Below are positions 22,946 through 36,800 of a DNA stretch of 64,000 nucleotides, one piece after another (position 1 is the stretch's first letter; each line of letters opens with the position of its first letter). Origin of the DNA: Antedon mediterranea (lineage: Eukaryota; Echinodermata; Crinoidea; Comatulida; Antedonidae). Location: positions 3,144,288-3,208,287 of the forward strand of contig NC_092676.1 of assembly GCF_964355755.1 (NCBI RefSeq). Direction: 5' to 3'. The notes under the pieces are model-generated. The model saw only the letters and a program-made list of their open reading frames with translations. It was not told the origin of the DNA and searched no databases. A program made the position numbers and the translations under genes.

Positions 22946-24807
22946 ATGGAAGATGGCAACTTCCGTATACGAGATGCAAGACCGGAGGATTGCGCTGCGA
23001 TAATGAAGATGATTGTGGAATTAGCAGTGTTTGAAAATTCAGAAGATTAAGTAGAAAACACTACTGAAGGTATACTGCACATTACATTAAAAATGAAATT
23101 AAGGAGTAGTGTAGTATAGGTATATTAAATAGGGTACACTATTGTAACATTACTAAAATAAAGCACAAATTACCCATACATGTCCAGTACGGATTAATGA
23201 GGCTTTCATCCCAGGACCATTTTGGCCCTGGGCATTTTGACCATATTTAGGAAATCTCAAGCCAGTAGCAACCCTAAACGATTTAACAACCAATAGATTT
23301 TAATATAATTTTTTTCATGAAGAAAACAATAACAAACAATAGGCTATTCTACTGAGATTTACAGTACTTTATTCACTTTACATGCACAGTGATTTTACCG
23401 CTGGAACTAACCCATGGACGATAATTTGATCACTGGATGAACTGCCATTTTATGACTGCTGGGTCTTACGCACGGACTGGTTAACCAACTTATAGTATGA
23501 CCCTGCTGTAATGTAAACACTATGAAGATCCAATTTAATATCAACGGCGCAGATCCGTTTTTAATAGTGGGTGGAGGACGTATAAAAATGAAATACTTAG
23601 TGAGCAAAGCGAGCACTATTAGGCTGGGGACCGCCAAAGGCCCCCAGAAGCTGGCTCTTTGAATAATTTTTAGATCGTTTTAATCGATTTTGTGATCACC
23701 TAAAAATCCCGCCCGGAAGAATATTATTTTGGGTACACACTTTTTAGGCACTGGTCCTGATGCGCCACTGGTTATATTCACTCAAAATCTATTCTTAATA
23801 GATACTGAATTTTCTGAAATTTCATACGATACGTCATGCATGTCAAAGAAGTCTTACTGTCTATTTCGTTTCAACAATTTAATCTGCGCCGGTGTTTAAT
23901 ACTATAAGGTTTGTGCAAAAAAGTGTACATAATTAAAACTCGCACTTGCACACTTGTCTTCTGAAATGTAGCTTTCCTGTGAGATGTTTATTGAACTTGT
24001 TAAAACTCTTGTTTTTTTTAGGTCTACAGAAGGATATACTTGAACCAGGAAGCATTGTGTCTTGCATAGTAGCGGAATATAAAAGACCAGAAGTAGAGAC
24101 ATTTGAAGTAATTGGTTACAGTGTTTTCTTCTATACATACAGTACTTGGAAGGGAAAGGTGGTTTATATGGAAGATCTATATATCATGAAAGAGTTCAGA
24201 GGTAAATGACCTACTAACTGACCTATGACCTACTTCTAACTGACCTTTAATGTACCTGAATGCATCCAAAGATTTTGATTGGTTTCAATCGGTTAAAATT
24301 AAGCTGATGTATTTCTAACTATGTTATTATTATTTTTCACTGCTGAAACTGAACATTCTTAAAAGTTGAAATCCAACCCAAACCAAAAAAAATGGTTTTG
24401 ATATTTAAAAAATTCTTTCTGTTAATATAAACCAAATTTCAATAAAAAGTCAATTAGCATGTCACAAAAAAAGAAAATATAAATGTTATTCTTTACTTAC
24501 ATTTTATAGGAATAGGTTACGGACGAATTTTTATGAGAAGGGTTGCTGAGGTAATTATGTCAAAAAATAACTAAAAAACGTGAATAAATGAATATATTTA
24601 ATATAAATAATTTCTAACTCATTATAATTTTTTCAGATTGGTTTAGAGAAAGGTTGCCAGAGAATGCAGTGGGCAGTGCTGGGTTGGAATAAACCAGCAA
24701 TTAATATGTATAAAACAATCAACTCAATAGATTTAACAGCAACTGAGGACTGGCATATGTACACAATGTTTAAGCCTCAATTGTTAACATTTGTGACTAA
24801 TTCTTAA
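22946..24807 (+). CDS. SAT1/SAT2-like diamine (or thialysine) N-acetyltransferase gene, interrupted by a premature stop
   Basis: Four exons with GT-AG borders: 22946-23069, 24022-24201, 24510-24550 and 24637-24807. Together they hold 171 sense codons (counting the stop-mutated one) plus TAA, the same length as vertebrate SAT1. Exon 1 gives the N-terminal beta strand and helix (FRIRDARPEDC, MKMIVELAVFE). Exon 2 has VSCIVAE, VIGYSVFFYTYSTW and VVYMEDLYIMKEFRG. Exons 2-3 create the acetyl-CoA loop R-G-I-G-Y-G. Exon 4 has GWNKPAINMYK, with the Tyr that acts as general acid in SAT1, and a C-terminal EDW...PQLL. The family transfers acetyl from acetyl-CoA to spermidine/spermine or thialysine-type amines in the cytosol. 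Codon 35 is TAA where homologues typically have Gln (ED-stop-VEN); one C-to-T change explains it. All splice sites and the other 170 codons are clean, so this is either a very young pseudogene or allele, or a sequencing error. Intron 1 carries repeat debris. Confidence 0.85.
23180..23770. repeat. Unclassified repeat debris in acetyltransferase intron 1
   Basis: Contains CCAGGACCATTTTGGCCCTGG and the 'TGAGCAAAGCGAGCACTATTAGG' type hairpin motif, more GC-rich than the surrounding intron. No ORF and no clear ends. Confidence 0.35.
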
Positions 24808-24809
24808 TT

Positions 24810-25860
24810 TTTCTATTTAAACACAATTTTCATTTTAGAAATGTTAGTATAATAATGTAATATTGTAATGCCTTTTCAACATGTTCTGCTTGCTGCTTTC
24901 CATGTGGCTACGTATGATTCGTTTACACCAGACATGTGGCTACGCGCATATCACGTTTTCGTCATGATTAATTTGCCGTATCAGACTGGAGCATGTGTGA
25001 AAGACCATTCATTAGTCTGGTCAAACTACGGTTTGACCTAGACAAAATTAGAACAGAATTTATTTTTGTTGTGCTTCCTAACAGTAAGACCCATCTGAAC
25101 AACATATGAAAAATGGAGAAAAAGGGAAGATGAAGAAAAATTGCTAATTTGCATATAACTAAAATGGCCGTTTTCTCTCAATTTTACACAAATATCAGTA
25201 TTAAAGCATCCGATTTTGGCAAACATATATTTTGCAAGAAAATCATGGAGATGTTTAAAAAATAAATTGTTACACTTTTAAAAATCCAAGATGGTTTAAA
25301 ATATACTTCAAATATGGCTGCGATTTTTCTTATCCTGTATAAAACACCAAATCAAGTCTTTCACAATTGTCTGTCATAGGTCGTAGTCACGTATAGATTT
25401 TGCTTTTAGAAGCAGTCCTCATGAAACATTCATTTTCAGTATTAATATTGTAAAGTTTTCAAAGTAAAAGTTGGTCCTATTATCACCAATGGGAGTTTAC
25501 GAATTAGCTGTCGCATTTATAAATTCCAAAACAAAAATGAAATACTTAGATTCAACAAATATTATTTAATTTTACTTTATTGATAAAATCAGATTTCTTT
25601 CTTCTTCTAACAATGTTAGACAACTTTAATCATGTTTAATGAAGATTGAATTATCATGTATTTAGAAGATAGGCCTACTGAAAGTTTTTCAGACAAAAAA
25701 TATTTATAAAAAACAAATTACCATAGATGTAAATAGATAAAACTCGCGTTATTCACCAAACTAGTTACCAATTAACAATAATTAACTATTAATAAATAAA
25801 TTAGTTTGAATCTATGAAACATCCACATATCAATAATGAAATTACTAACTTATTAGGAAT
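24810..25860. other. Intergenic stretch between acetyltransferase and receptor genes
   Basis: The two genes converge across this interval. No further coding or RNA feature is seen. A-rich tracts only. Confidence 0.4.
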
Positions 25861-25871
25861 AGATGAATTTC

Positions 25872-26478
25872 TTTAAAGCTCAGGTACAGGCATGAATTTT
25901 AAATATAATATCTGGTTAATTGTACATAAATCAAATATTTGTAACAGAAATCAAGACGAAAAACCATGAATTTCTTCTAATATGGTCAAATACAAAATTT
26001 GGCAAAATTCTGCCAAAAAAAAAAACAGGAAGACTTTTTTTCAGTAGTTAGGTAGTTAACATAATGTATTAACATGTCTGGTGACTCCCTAGAAGGTGAA
26101 AAAAGATGGTGGATATACGGTGGATAATTTTTGCTATAGCATGAAAATAAAATTCTGAAGTTGAATAAAAATACCAGAAATGTAAAATTCAAGTTATATT
26201 ACCTATATTTATTCATGTGATAACATTTTTTACCACATCGTTTATTTTTCATTGCTTTTTAAAATGCCTCTCTATTTTAAAAATTTGTGTACAAAGGAAT
26301 AGAGATTTTACTGTGTAATTTGAACTATCCCCCCAATGATAAGAAAGTGCTTATTTTCAACAAGCTTGTGTAACACAAATAAAATCCCCAAAATTATGAA
26401 ACATAAGGGAAACTATAGATCGATAATTATTGGAATGTATGATCAATAGAAATTTTTTGCCCACACCTGGCCTTTAAA
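25872..26478 (-). mobile_element. ~600-bp MITE, copy 2 (inverted)
   Basis: Reverse-complement copy of 8960-9558 with TIRs TTTAAAGCTCAGGTACAGG and CCTGGCCTTTAAA. It lies about 400 bp downstream of the receptor stop codon. On the receptor's strand it supplies AATAAA hexamers near 26208 and 26241. Confidence 0.75.
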
Positions 26479-26872
26479 ATCGTGACAAAACTTAAAATAA
26501 ATTAAATGAATTATATATACTAAAATCTTGACAATTATAAAACAACATTACCAAAATACATTGATGAATAATTTAAATGTGCATATAAATATACTGAAAT
26601 CTTGAAAATTAAAATTATCAAACTACATTGATGAATTCATTAAATATTCTACAATCTTGACATAAATAAATTCTTAAATCATTTTAGCACAAACAAAAAT
26701 ATGAATTGTACAAGAATTAAGATAATTGTATAATAATAAAAATGCTTTTAAATGATATTAGTAAAAAGTTAACAAGTTTAAATTAGATAAAAATATGATT
26801 AAAACAAAATCAAAACAGAGAGTTATCAATTGCAACTCCCTGATTAGTGATTGAATTCAATAAATAGCCAAA

Positions 26873-27896
26873 TCACAATGTATTAAGTGGAATCTGTAGA
26901 GGTGCCGGTTGACGCACTTTGCCCTTAAACATATAAGCAATTGTGTAAAGATACGGATTGACTGAGGAGTTGATGGGTATGATGAATGTCGCTGCCCAAA
27001 CATATATTTCATCAGGAATCGTCATCCAACCCGTCTCGGAACCAATTGCCATTACTATAATCGGGGCCCAGCAACAGAAATCAGTGAAAACTATCAGGCC
27101 TAGTTTTCTCGCCATTTTTAACTGTTCTTTTCTCTGCTGTCTTCTGTTGACAGTGGCCCCCGATCTCTTCACTGACAAGAAAATTGTCAGATAACTAAGT
27201 ACAATTACAAAAAAGCCGACGCCATTAAAGGCAACAAAAATGGCAACAGCATACTCCCAACCTGGCCACCGACTTCTGGTTAAAGGTAGTGCAAGGCACA
27301 CACTTTCCTTTCCATAATAATTGTCACCAAAATACGATAAGTTTAATTCCTTGGCTGTCACTGGAAGAAAACTCAGCACAATCCAGAATAGCCATCCGAA
27401 GCTGATAATGATTCGACATTTTGTACGATTGAGGCGTTTCGTACTAAATGGATTAACAATGTTAATAGCTCGATCCACACTCAGCAGCATCAGTGTAAAC
27501 ACTGAACATTGCCCAGAGAGTGTAGAAATAGCCCCTGCAAAACTGCAAAGAACACTATTTCTCCAAACTCTGGAAACCTTTCCGTATCTTCCTCTGTAAT
27601 GTATATCCACACTCGCAATGATGATCAGATAGACTGCCATCAGCAGGTCAGACACGGCGAGGTTGGTGATAAGTGTAGTTTGGACTTTGTTAACATTGTT
27701 AATATCATTATCTTTTTTAAACTTTCGTGAAACGATAACAACAACATTCCCAATGACCGAAGATAACCCGATAATCATCATCAGCACACGGAGAAGTTCA
27801 TTTTTTAGCAAGTCTTCACACGATGCAAATGCATCTGAAGGTTCGCAGACATCGATGGCGCCCACAAGGCAACAGAGACTAGAGTATTCCGAGTAC
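26873..27896 (-). CDS. Receptor terminal exon: hinge Cys region and 7TM domain
   Basis: The acceptor is TTTTAG at 27897-27898 and the stop TGA at 26875-26873. Reading starts YSEYSSLCCLVGAIDVCEP. TM1 has GNVVVIVSR; TM2 has LAVSDLLMAVYL. TM3 starts from Cys (CSFAGAISTLSG) and ends LLSVDRAINIVNPF, so the DRY position reads D-R-A. TM4 has W in GWLFWIVLSFLP, with the ECL2 Cys in ESVCLALPL. TM5 has WEYAVAIFVAFNGVGFF, TM6 FTDFCCWAPIIV and TM7 IPINSSVNPYLYT. These match LGR/RXFP-type class A receptors. The cytoplasmic tail is only about 18 residues after TM7, very short for the family. Confidence 0.95.
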
Positions 27897-30800
27897 CTAA
27901 AAGAATCAAATATAGCAACATAATAAGTGATAAGTTATTATTTTTTTGTATCTTAAAAGAAAATGTTATTATATTTTGAGAAATTTTTAAAAATACTCAA
28001 GAACCAACATTCTTAAGTTTTGAAATTTGTCCACATTTTTAAGTCACCCACCTGCATTCTTGAAATACCCACATGCAACTAATTCAAGTTTACGTGTCTC
28101 CCTTTTATTTTCCAGTCCCGAACTGCGACTGGATTAACAGAATGCTCCTGTGACTTAAGCACAAATTTAGTGGCGCATTTGTGAATTTCAAAAACATGCA
28201 AAATTAAATTTTGAAAAACAAGAGAGATCTTTATCGTCGTAAGTTTCCACTATCATCATGTTGATTGTAAACTAGTCCGTGTGGTGGCAGTCTTTCACAG
28301 ATGGTTTTGGGGATTAGTAAAATACTTTTATTTCTATTTTTATTTTTTTTTAAACTAGATTTTTTAATTTATTTTTTTCAACAATTAATTTATTTTTACC
28401 AGGGAGTTACTTGGATTGCCCAAATTGTGAAAAATCATTACTTACAATTCGTTTAAGCTTATCAATTGTTGAAAGGTCCTATCCCTGTAAACCTGTATCT
28501 TGTTGCCTTTTAATTTTCTAAAAAAACAATAAATTCAAACTCAATAAGTTTGTTTTAACACTTCTTAATTCCTTCATTACTTAATATATATGCTGTACAT
28601 ATTAACATTTCTTATTTTAATACTGTACAGAAGGAATAATAAGTTTAGATTTGTGTGTGTGTGTGTGTGAACAACACAAATAGGTTAATGCTAAACTATC
28701 AAACTTTATGTGAAAACCATATGGACACAATGATATCATATTACTAGCATATTCAGCACATCACACATTTTGTCCTTGTGTAGATTAGTGTTTAGTTACA
28801 CATTGCACTGATTATATAAGCATGTGTTCGCAGTTGCGAATCCATGATATCCGAACTGTGGAACACTATTGAATTAGTGGTAAATCACACGCACTAATAT
28901 TGTTAAGAATAATTCAATTGAGGCAGTCAAAGGGGAATGTTCCCCCTGATCCTGATACAAACCAAATCAATTCAGGTCATCGTAATTATGTGTTGTGTAC
29001 ATTCAGGAAGGCAACCACATGCAAATTATATCTTACATAATGTTAACTTACAAAATTAAAAGTGATGAAGCAAAAGAAGAGAATGCCTCAGGATCTATGG
29101 TAGTTATAGCGTTGTTATCTAAGTTCCTGTTTAAAGATAAATTAATAGACATTTAATAAATATTTGTTTATTGAAAAATATGTTTTATTTAAAAATGTTA
29201 TGTCCCCTATCAAATCAGACTTTGAATAGGCCGTTTTGTTATTTTAATAAAGTTATTCACTTCCATAGAATAAAAAAATTAAAACAAATAATGTTTTCAT
29301 TTATAAAAAGACAAAGTAAATGGTTAAATTCAACAATTTATATTTTGCTTAATATATATATATTTTTTTGGTCAAAGTGAATTTGAATATTTATGTGACA
29401 ATTAAAAACATTGTTTTTTTTAAATATTTGGACAATGTATCTTTAAGACTATATTACGATTTAAAATGTTATACTGAGAGTAACAAGCATTCCTGCTTGA
29501 AACTACGGTAGTTATTATACAGTAGAGGTAATGATGAAAGAAAAGTCTATCTGGAGCTGACTACACCACAGACTCATTCATTCATTCATTCATTCTTTAT
29601 TTAGCCTTTAAAATCGAAATACATTTAAAACAAGGTAACAAAAACAAGACAGGGTGGAAATCTAAGGAGGCAAGGATAAGCAAAAGCAATTTAAATCGCT
29701 GTAGCTCGCAGGCTTGCTTATCCATCCTTAGACTAAAAATAAAATAATTTATAGTAATTAAAATCATATAATAATATATAATTTGTTTGATTCAGTCTTA
29801 TGGTAAGATTTCATTCTTTTTAAAGTCACGGAAATATCTTTAAATCAATTAATCAATTATAATTAATGTTGTTCATTCGAATTCCATTGACTGACACAGG
29901 TGTTTACTCAATGTTTGTTAGGGCAGTCCATGAAATTCAGTATTAACTGGAATAATTATATATAATAACCATAATTTAGGAAGTATTGAAAAAAATCTCG
30001 AAATGATTTCAAACATTGGTACCAGTGTTACAGCAATGTTAGGGCAGTCCATGACATCCAGTATCAACTGGAATAATTAGAATAGTTCTAAAACCTTAAA
30101 TGATAAATAATACAAATTATGGTCTTGCTAGTTTGAGCAGTAAATTAAGTTAGTTGCAAATCATCTATTGATTTAATATAAACACTGCATTTACTCCTTT
30201 TATTTTTGTTTGTTTTCAGTTTATAAGTTCCATTTACAGCTTTGTTGGCAACAAAAACCACTCCGCTACTAAGTCTCAAGCTTTACTTGCCCACCCTGTA
30301 AATGTTTTGCTTTATCCTAGAGAATAGTAACCCTTTTATAGTACAAAAGTGTTATTTCAGGCAAGTCGACCAGTGGCTCCAGGTTCATCATCATAAAATA
30401 GGCATAATTTTACAAACATTTAATTGAAAGATTACACTATAAAATACATATTGTACAATGTAGTGATTTGGGATAAATTTGTTAAGATATTATACTCACA
30501 GTTCTGTCAATGCTGTCAAACCATTAAATGCATTTGCTGGCAATTTATTTATTTGGTTATTTTCCAACCTCCTAAAATAAAGAATACACAGTCAAAAGAA
30601 ATTAAAATATATTTTGTACGATTTTCTTTTCCTATGACTTGTTTTAGATATGGTCCATAATACAGTTGAAATCTCCTGTGGACACCACTTGTAAATGGAC
30701 ACCTCATAACGGATACTCACATAAAAGTCTGTGTGTCCTTTTTATTCAATATAGTGCATTGGTAAGTACCATTAGGGAAGAGTGGAATTACTTTCCCTGT

Positions 30801-33800
30801 TACCATCTTAAATCATCTCAAACATTTCCATAAGAGGACAGGAAAAACATTTTATTTGTATAGATAACTTCTAAAAACTGTTTATTTTCTAAAAATAATT
30901 TTAAATACTGAAATCTATGTTACTTTACTTTAAAATAGCCTTTATGTTGGAGAATTAGACGCTATACATTATTTGTTATAGTACAAGATTAAATTCATTC
31001 ATTCATTCATTTTATTTGGTCCAATATAAAAATACATCAGAAATTCCTCAACAATCAATATAAAAAATCACTGATAAAATATCAATTCTAATTCTCCGAC
31101 TGGGCAATTATCACAAAATTTAATGCAATATTGTGTTTTGTCTGATTGTGAAATCTACTTTTGACTTACTGTATAACAAAATTTAAACATGAACTCATTT
31201 TTTATGTAGTAATTCAATCATAATTATAAAGTACATATCAATAAAAATACTCACAGCAATGTCAATGCAGTTAAACCAAAAAATGCATTTGCTGGCAATG
31301 TGCTTATCTTGAAATCTCTCAACCACCTTCAAGATAAAACAATTTAGTATTAACCAAGTAGCTACGGTGGCTGATTTCCGCCAAAGAAAAAAATTATTTT
31401 ATAATAATAACGCCGTATTAGGGCGTTATAACGCCGTAATAGGGCGTTTAAACGCCGTAATTAGGACGTTATAACGCCGTAATAGGGCGTTATAACGCCC
31501 TAAATATACAATCTGTTCACACGTACATGCGCGTAGTACTTCTCGGTGCATTCACAGATTTTAGAAAGTCACGTGGTACATTACTTTTATTATGTGTATG
31601 GAGTCGAGTCATGTGCTTAAAAAATGTATAACATTCACAAGGTTTTAAATATCAAAACAATCAATTTGTTTAAAGGTTTTGTTAAGATAACGCAGTCTTA
31701 AAGTTACTGCAAAGATGATTTTAAACAACAAAATGTAAAAACAATGCATTAATACTATAGAGAATCGCTGTACAAAATAAACGCGTAGAGCCAGCCAGAG
31801 CCGTTAAATTAAATAGATTAAAGCTATTTTTTTTTGGTTTAAAATCATCAAAAAATAGTGTTATTATTGTTTTAACAAAAACCTTTAAACAATTGATTCA
31901 ATCCATTCAAAGTCGCAACTCTAGGGTGGCTGATTTCCGCTAAAGAATTTTTTTTTTATATAATAATACGGCGTTATAACGCCCTAATACGGCGTTATAA
32001 CGCCCTAATTAGGTCGTTATAACGCCGTATTATTATAAAAAAAATAATTTTCTTTGGCGGAAATCAGCCACCGTAAGTAGCAGACCATGTATTACGAAAT
32101 AATTTTCATGTTTTGCGATATGTATTACATATTATTATGTCTATTTCGTGAGATCCCTACCTGTATAGACTCTACATGCCATTATTCCCAATATGGACAC
32201 CCCTCGAAAGGAAAATGGAATAGTCCAGGCGCCGTAGAGGGCCGTACAAACGTCTCTCACGCGCGCGCGCATGCATGACATCGTCCTCATATTCCAAGAT
32301 CCACGTGATCACGGCGAGGGGAGGCGGGAGGGATTGCTATACAGGTAGGTAGGTATCTCACTCATACATAGACTACACCACTGTTGGTTTGTGTAATCAT
32401 ATACCATCTTGTAAGTGGCCATGTTTTTTTGTTGGTTTTAGTTTGGAAAAAAAATTATTACAAAAAGTTTCTAAAATTTTGTTTTATTTGAAATTTCTAG
32501 AAAGTTTGTAGGAATTCAGGGTAAAAAAATACTCACAGTTGTGGCAGTGATGTCAACCCATTAAATGCATAGGCTTCCAGTGTACTAATTTGATTAGTTT
32601 CCACCCAGTAAGGACTAAAGAAAAAGAAAGTTCAGTAAGAATAAATTGCAGTATTCAAAACTATATATACTACTATAAACTATAATTTAAAACCATTAGT
32701 TACCATTAAAGATTAGATCTAAGAATTCTAATTCTCCGACTGGGTAATTATCACAAAATTTAATTCAAAATTGTGTTTTGTCTGGTTGTGAAATGTTACT
32801 TTTCTTTGTTTTCCACGAGATTACGCTGTATTGAGATAGGTGGACTACATTATACATCGCAATTCAGTTATTTTTGTAAACACACATATCCCCACCCCCC
32901 CCCCCCCTCTGTTTTTTAATGGTGGTGGTGGAGGGGGATCCTGTTGTCACCGCTGTAATTCAATAAATGAAACAGGTACTGAAATGGTACTGAATGAAGC
33001 TTCATTTTATGAAAACCACATAAAAATAATCATGATTATTGAAAGAAAATTAGACATTGGTATAAGAAATGCATTAAAAAAGTAGAAATAACAAAGCAAT
33101 TTCAATAAATATGTAAATAATGTTTAGGTAAGTTTTGATTTTTAAAGAATAGGTTTAAGCAGCAAGACAAGAAATATGATATGAACTAACTTTAATTTTA
33201 TAGCCTTGTTTTGTTCACATTCATTTATTCATTCATATTCAATATCATAAGTAAAAAATAGAAATTTTGTTCTCAGAGCCCACTGTTTAAGCTAAATTAT
33301 GTTACAAAATAAAATATAACAGTTTATTATATTCAACCATAGGTTGTAACAGTAAATAAAAATATAATTATATTTTATTTATATTACCAACCGAATGGAT
33401 CTTTTAAAGGGTAAATTATGTTTGTTGTAGCCATTTTTTTATAGGCATGTTGCAAGTCATGACAAAATATCTTCTATTTTTTAACAGCAAACTGTAGTGA
33501 TAGTAGGCCTAGTGTCACTAAACCCTGAACGGAATGATAATAATGAAATGGCAAAGATTACAACTGTGTAGCATTTTTTAATTCATTTTTGCTGTACATA
33601 CATTGAACTAATGAATTATTAATCAAAAGAAATTCATAAGAGTAACTATAAAAAAAATACCTGTAATCAGTGATTTGGCCGACGTGCAATATCCTTCAAA
33701 GTAAGAGAAATACAAAGTAATTGTTATTATAAAAAAAAATATTAGGCTAGTCAATCTAGCATTTTGAGTGAAACAAATTGCAAACAGAGATTTTTTTTTT

Positions 33801-36800
33801 TTTAATGGTTACATATGATAAGGTGATTATTTTTTTAGCATCACACCTCTGACACTCATCCCGAAGGTATGCAAATTAGCTTAAATATGCAAATTAGGGT
33901 GAAATTACAGGGTTACCATATCTTAAAAACTACTAATCGTAGAGAGTTCATTTTTGCACAGTCTGGTTCAGAATATATATATTTATATTTGCTCTAATGA
34001 GACATTTTACATAAAAATGTCCGGAAGTACCAAATTTTGACCCTTGACCCCATTTCTCAATATTTACATAAATATGTGATTAAAATGTCTGTAGAGACTT
34101 TATTTTGGCCTCAATGACTTGGATATTGTTTTTCAATACCCACCATAGAACTGTATTATAATTCCTAAAATCACAACTTCGTCACGCACCTCGAAAGTAT
34201 GCAAATTTAGGGAGTGAAATTACAGCGTTGCCATATCTCGAAAACCGCTAATGCTAGAGTGTTGATTTTTTCACTAAAATATTTAAAATGTATATATTTA
34301 TATTTGCTGTAATGAGATATTTTACAAAAAAATGCCCGGAACTATGACATTTGACCCTCGACCCCATTTCTCAATATTGCATATAAATGAAAACTAAAAT
34401 GTCTGTAGAGACTTTGTTTTGCCCTCAAATGACTCGGATACAGGTTTCTAATAGCCAACATAGGAATGTTTAGTAAATCTCAAAATCACACCTGTATCAC
34501 TCACCTTCAAAGTATGCAAATTATTAGTACAAGTTACATGAAATATGCAAATTAGGGGGTGAAATTACAGGTTCCTATATGTATCGAAAACCGCTAAAAA
34601 CTTGTTCAGAATGTACATATTTATATTTGCTCTAATGAAACATTTTACGAAAAAATGACCGGAAATACAACAATTGACCCTTGACCCTATTTATCAATGT
34701 TTGCATACATAATGCGACTAAAATGTCTGTAGATATTTTTTTTGGACTCAAATGACTCGGATACAGTTTTCCTATCGTCAGCATAGGACCTCTTTGTAAT
34801 TCCCAAAATCACATCATTGTCACATACCTTGAAAGTATGCAAATTATTAGTACAAGTTACATGAAATATGCAAATTAGGGGTGAAATTACAGTCTTCCCA
34901 TATCTCGAAAACCATTAATGCTAGAGAGTTGATTTGAATTCAGAGTTGATTCAGAATGTACATATTTATATTCGCAGTAATGAAACATTTTACGCAAAAA
35001 TTGTCTTGATTGAATTATGACATTTGACCATTGACCCTATTTCTCAATATTTTCATATAATTCAACTAAAATATCTGTACAGACTGTTTTGGCCTCAAAT
35101 GACTCACAGATACAGGTTTTCTATAGCCAGCATAGAACTGTTAGTAATTCTCAAAATCACACCTTTGTTACTTCCCTAGAAAATATGCAAATTAGTAGTA
35201 CAAGAGGTGAAAGTTGCCATATCTCTCTATCGGTCATTAGCGTTTTTCGAGATACATAAGGCTGTAATTTGCATATTTCATTTAACTTGTACTAATAATT
35301 TGCATACTTTCGAGTTGCTTGACTTTTGGAATTACTAAACGATCCTATACTGGCTATAAAACCTGTATCCAAGTCATTTGAGGCCAAAACAAAGTCTGTA
35401 GGCCTACATACATTTTAGTTGCATTATATGCAAATATTGAGAAATAGGTTCGAGGGTCAAATGTCATACTTTCGATAATTTTTTTTTTCAATAATGACCC
35501 AGATACAGGTTTTCTATAGCCAGCATAGAACTGTTTAGTAATTCTCAAAATCACACCTCTGTTACTTCGCTATATAGCCTGTACTCCTAATTTGCATACT
35601 TTCGAGGTGCTTGACTTATACTGGCTATATAAAACCTGTATCCGAGTTATTTGAGGCCAAAACAAAGTCTGTACATACATTTTAGTTGCATTATTTGCAA
35701 ATATTGAGAAATAATAATAATAATATCCTGGATTTATATAGCGCCTAATGTTGTGAAACCTCTAAGCGCTGTACATAAACTAATACGAAAAAAGGGAATT
35801 CCAACCATGCCAAAACGAAGACGTGATTTTGGAAATTACAAAGCGGTCCTATGCTGACTATAGGAAACATGTATCCGAGTTATTTGAGTCCAAAACAAAG
35901 TCTCTACAAAAATTTTAGTCGCATTATGTATGTAAACATTGATGGTTTTCGATATATAGGAACCTTTAATTTCACCCTCTAATTTGCATATTTCATGTAA
36001 CTTGTACTAATAATTTGCATACTTTGGAGGTGAATGATACAGGGGTGATTTTGAGATCTACTAAACAGTCCTATGTTGGCTATTAGAAACCTGTATCGGA
36101 GTCATTTGAGGGCAAAACAAAGTCTCTACAGACATTTTAGTTTCATTTATATATGCAATATTGAGAAATGGGGTCGAGGGTCAAATGTCATACTTCCGGT
36201 CAATTTTTTGTAAAATGTTTCATTGGAGCAAATAGAAATATGTACATTCTGAATACGGCTGTGAAAAAATCAGCTCTCTAGCATTAGTGGTTTTCGAGAT
36301 ATAGGACAACTGTAATTTTTTCTCCTTATTTGCATATTTTATTTAAATTGTACTACTAATTTGCATACTTTCAAGGTGTGTGACAAAGGTGTGATTTTGG
36401 GAATTACAAAGTGATCCTATGCTGGCTATTAGGAACCTATGTCTGGGTCATTTGAGGGCAAAATAAAGTCTCTACAGACATTTTAGTCACATTGTATAAT
36501 GCAAACATTGAGAAATGGGGTAACCCTGTAATTTCACTCTAATTTGCATATTTAAGCTAATTTGCATATCATCGGGATGAGTGACAGGTGTGATGCTCAA
36601 ATTTTGATCTCTTCATCATATATGACCATTTAAAAAAGAAAAATCTCTGTTTGCAATTTGTTTCACTTTGGGCTGTTTTTTTTTGCTAGATTGACTAGCC
36701 TATATATACTGTACGGTATATATATGTTTTTTGATAATTCAAAACAAAATAACTACATAAACAAAATGTAGTAAATCTTACTTAAATGATATTTAAATTG

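Noticed and set aside
32840-33085. 81-codon plus-strand ORF with Pro/Gly tract
   Set aside because: Spans a poly-C/GGTGG simple repeat in a receptor intron; its duplicate at 42300 has a different length and frame.
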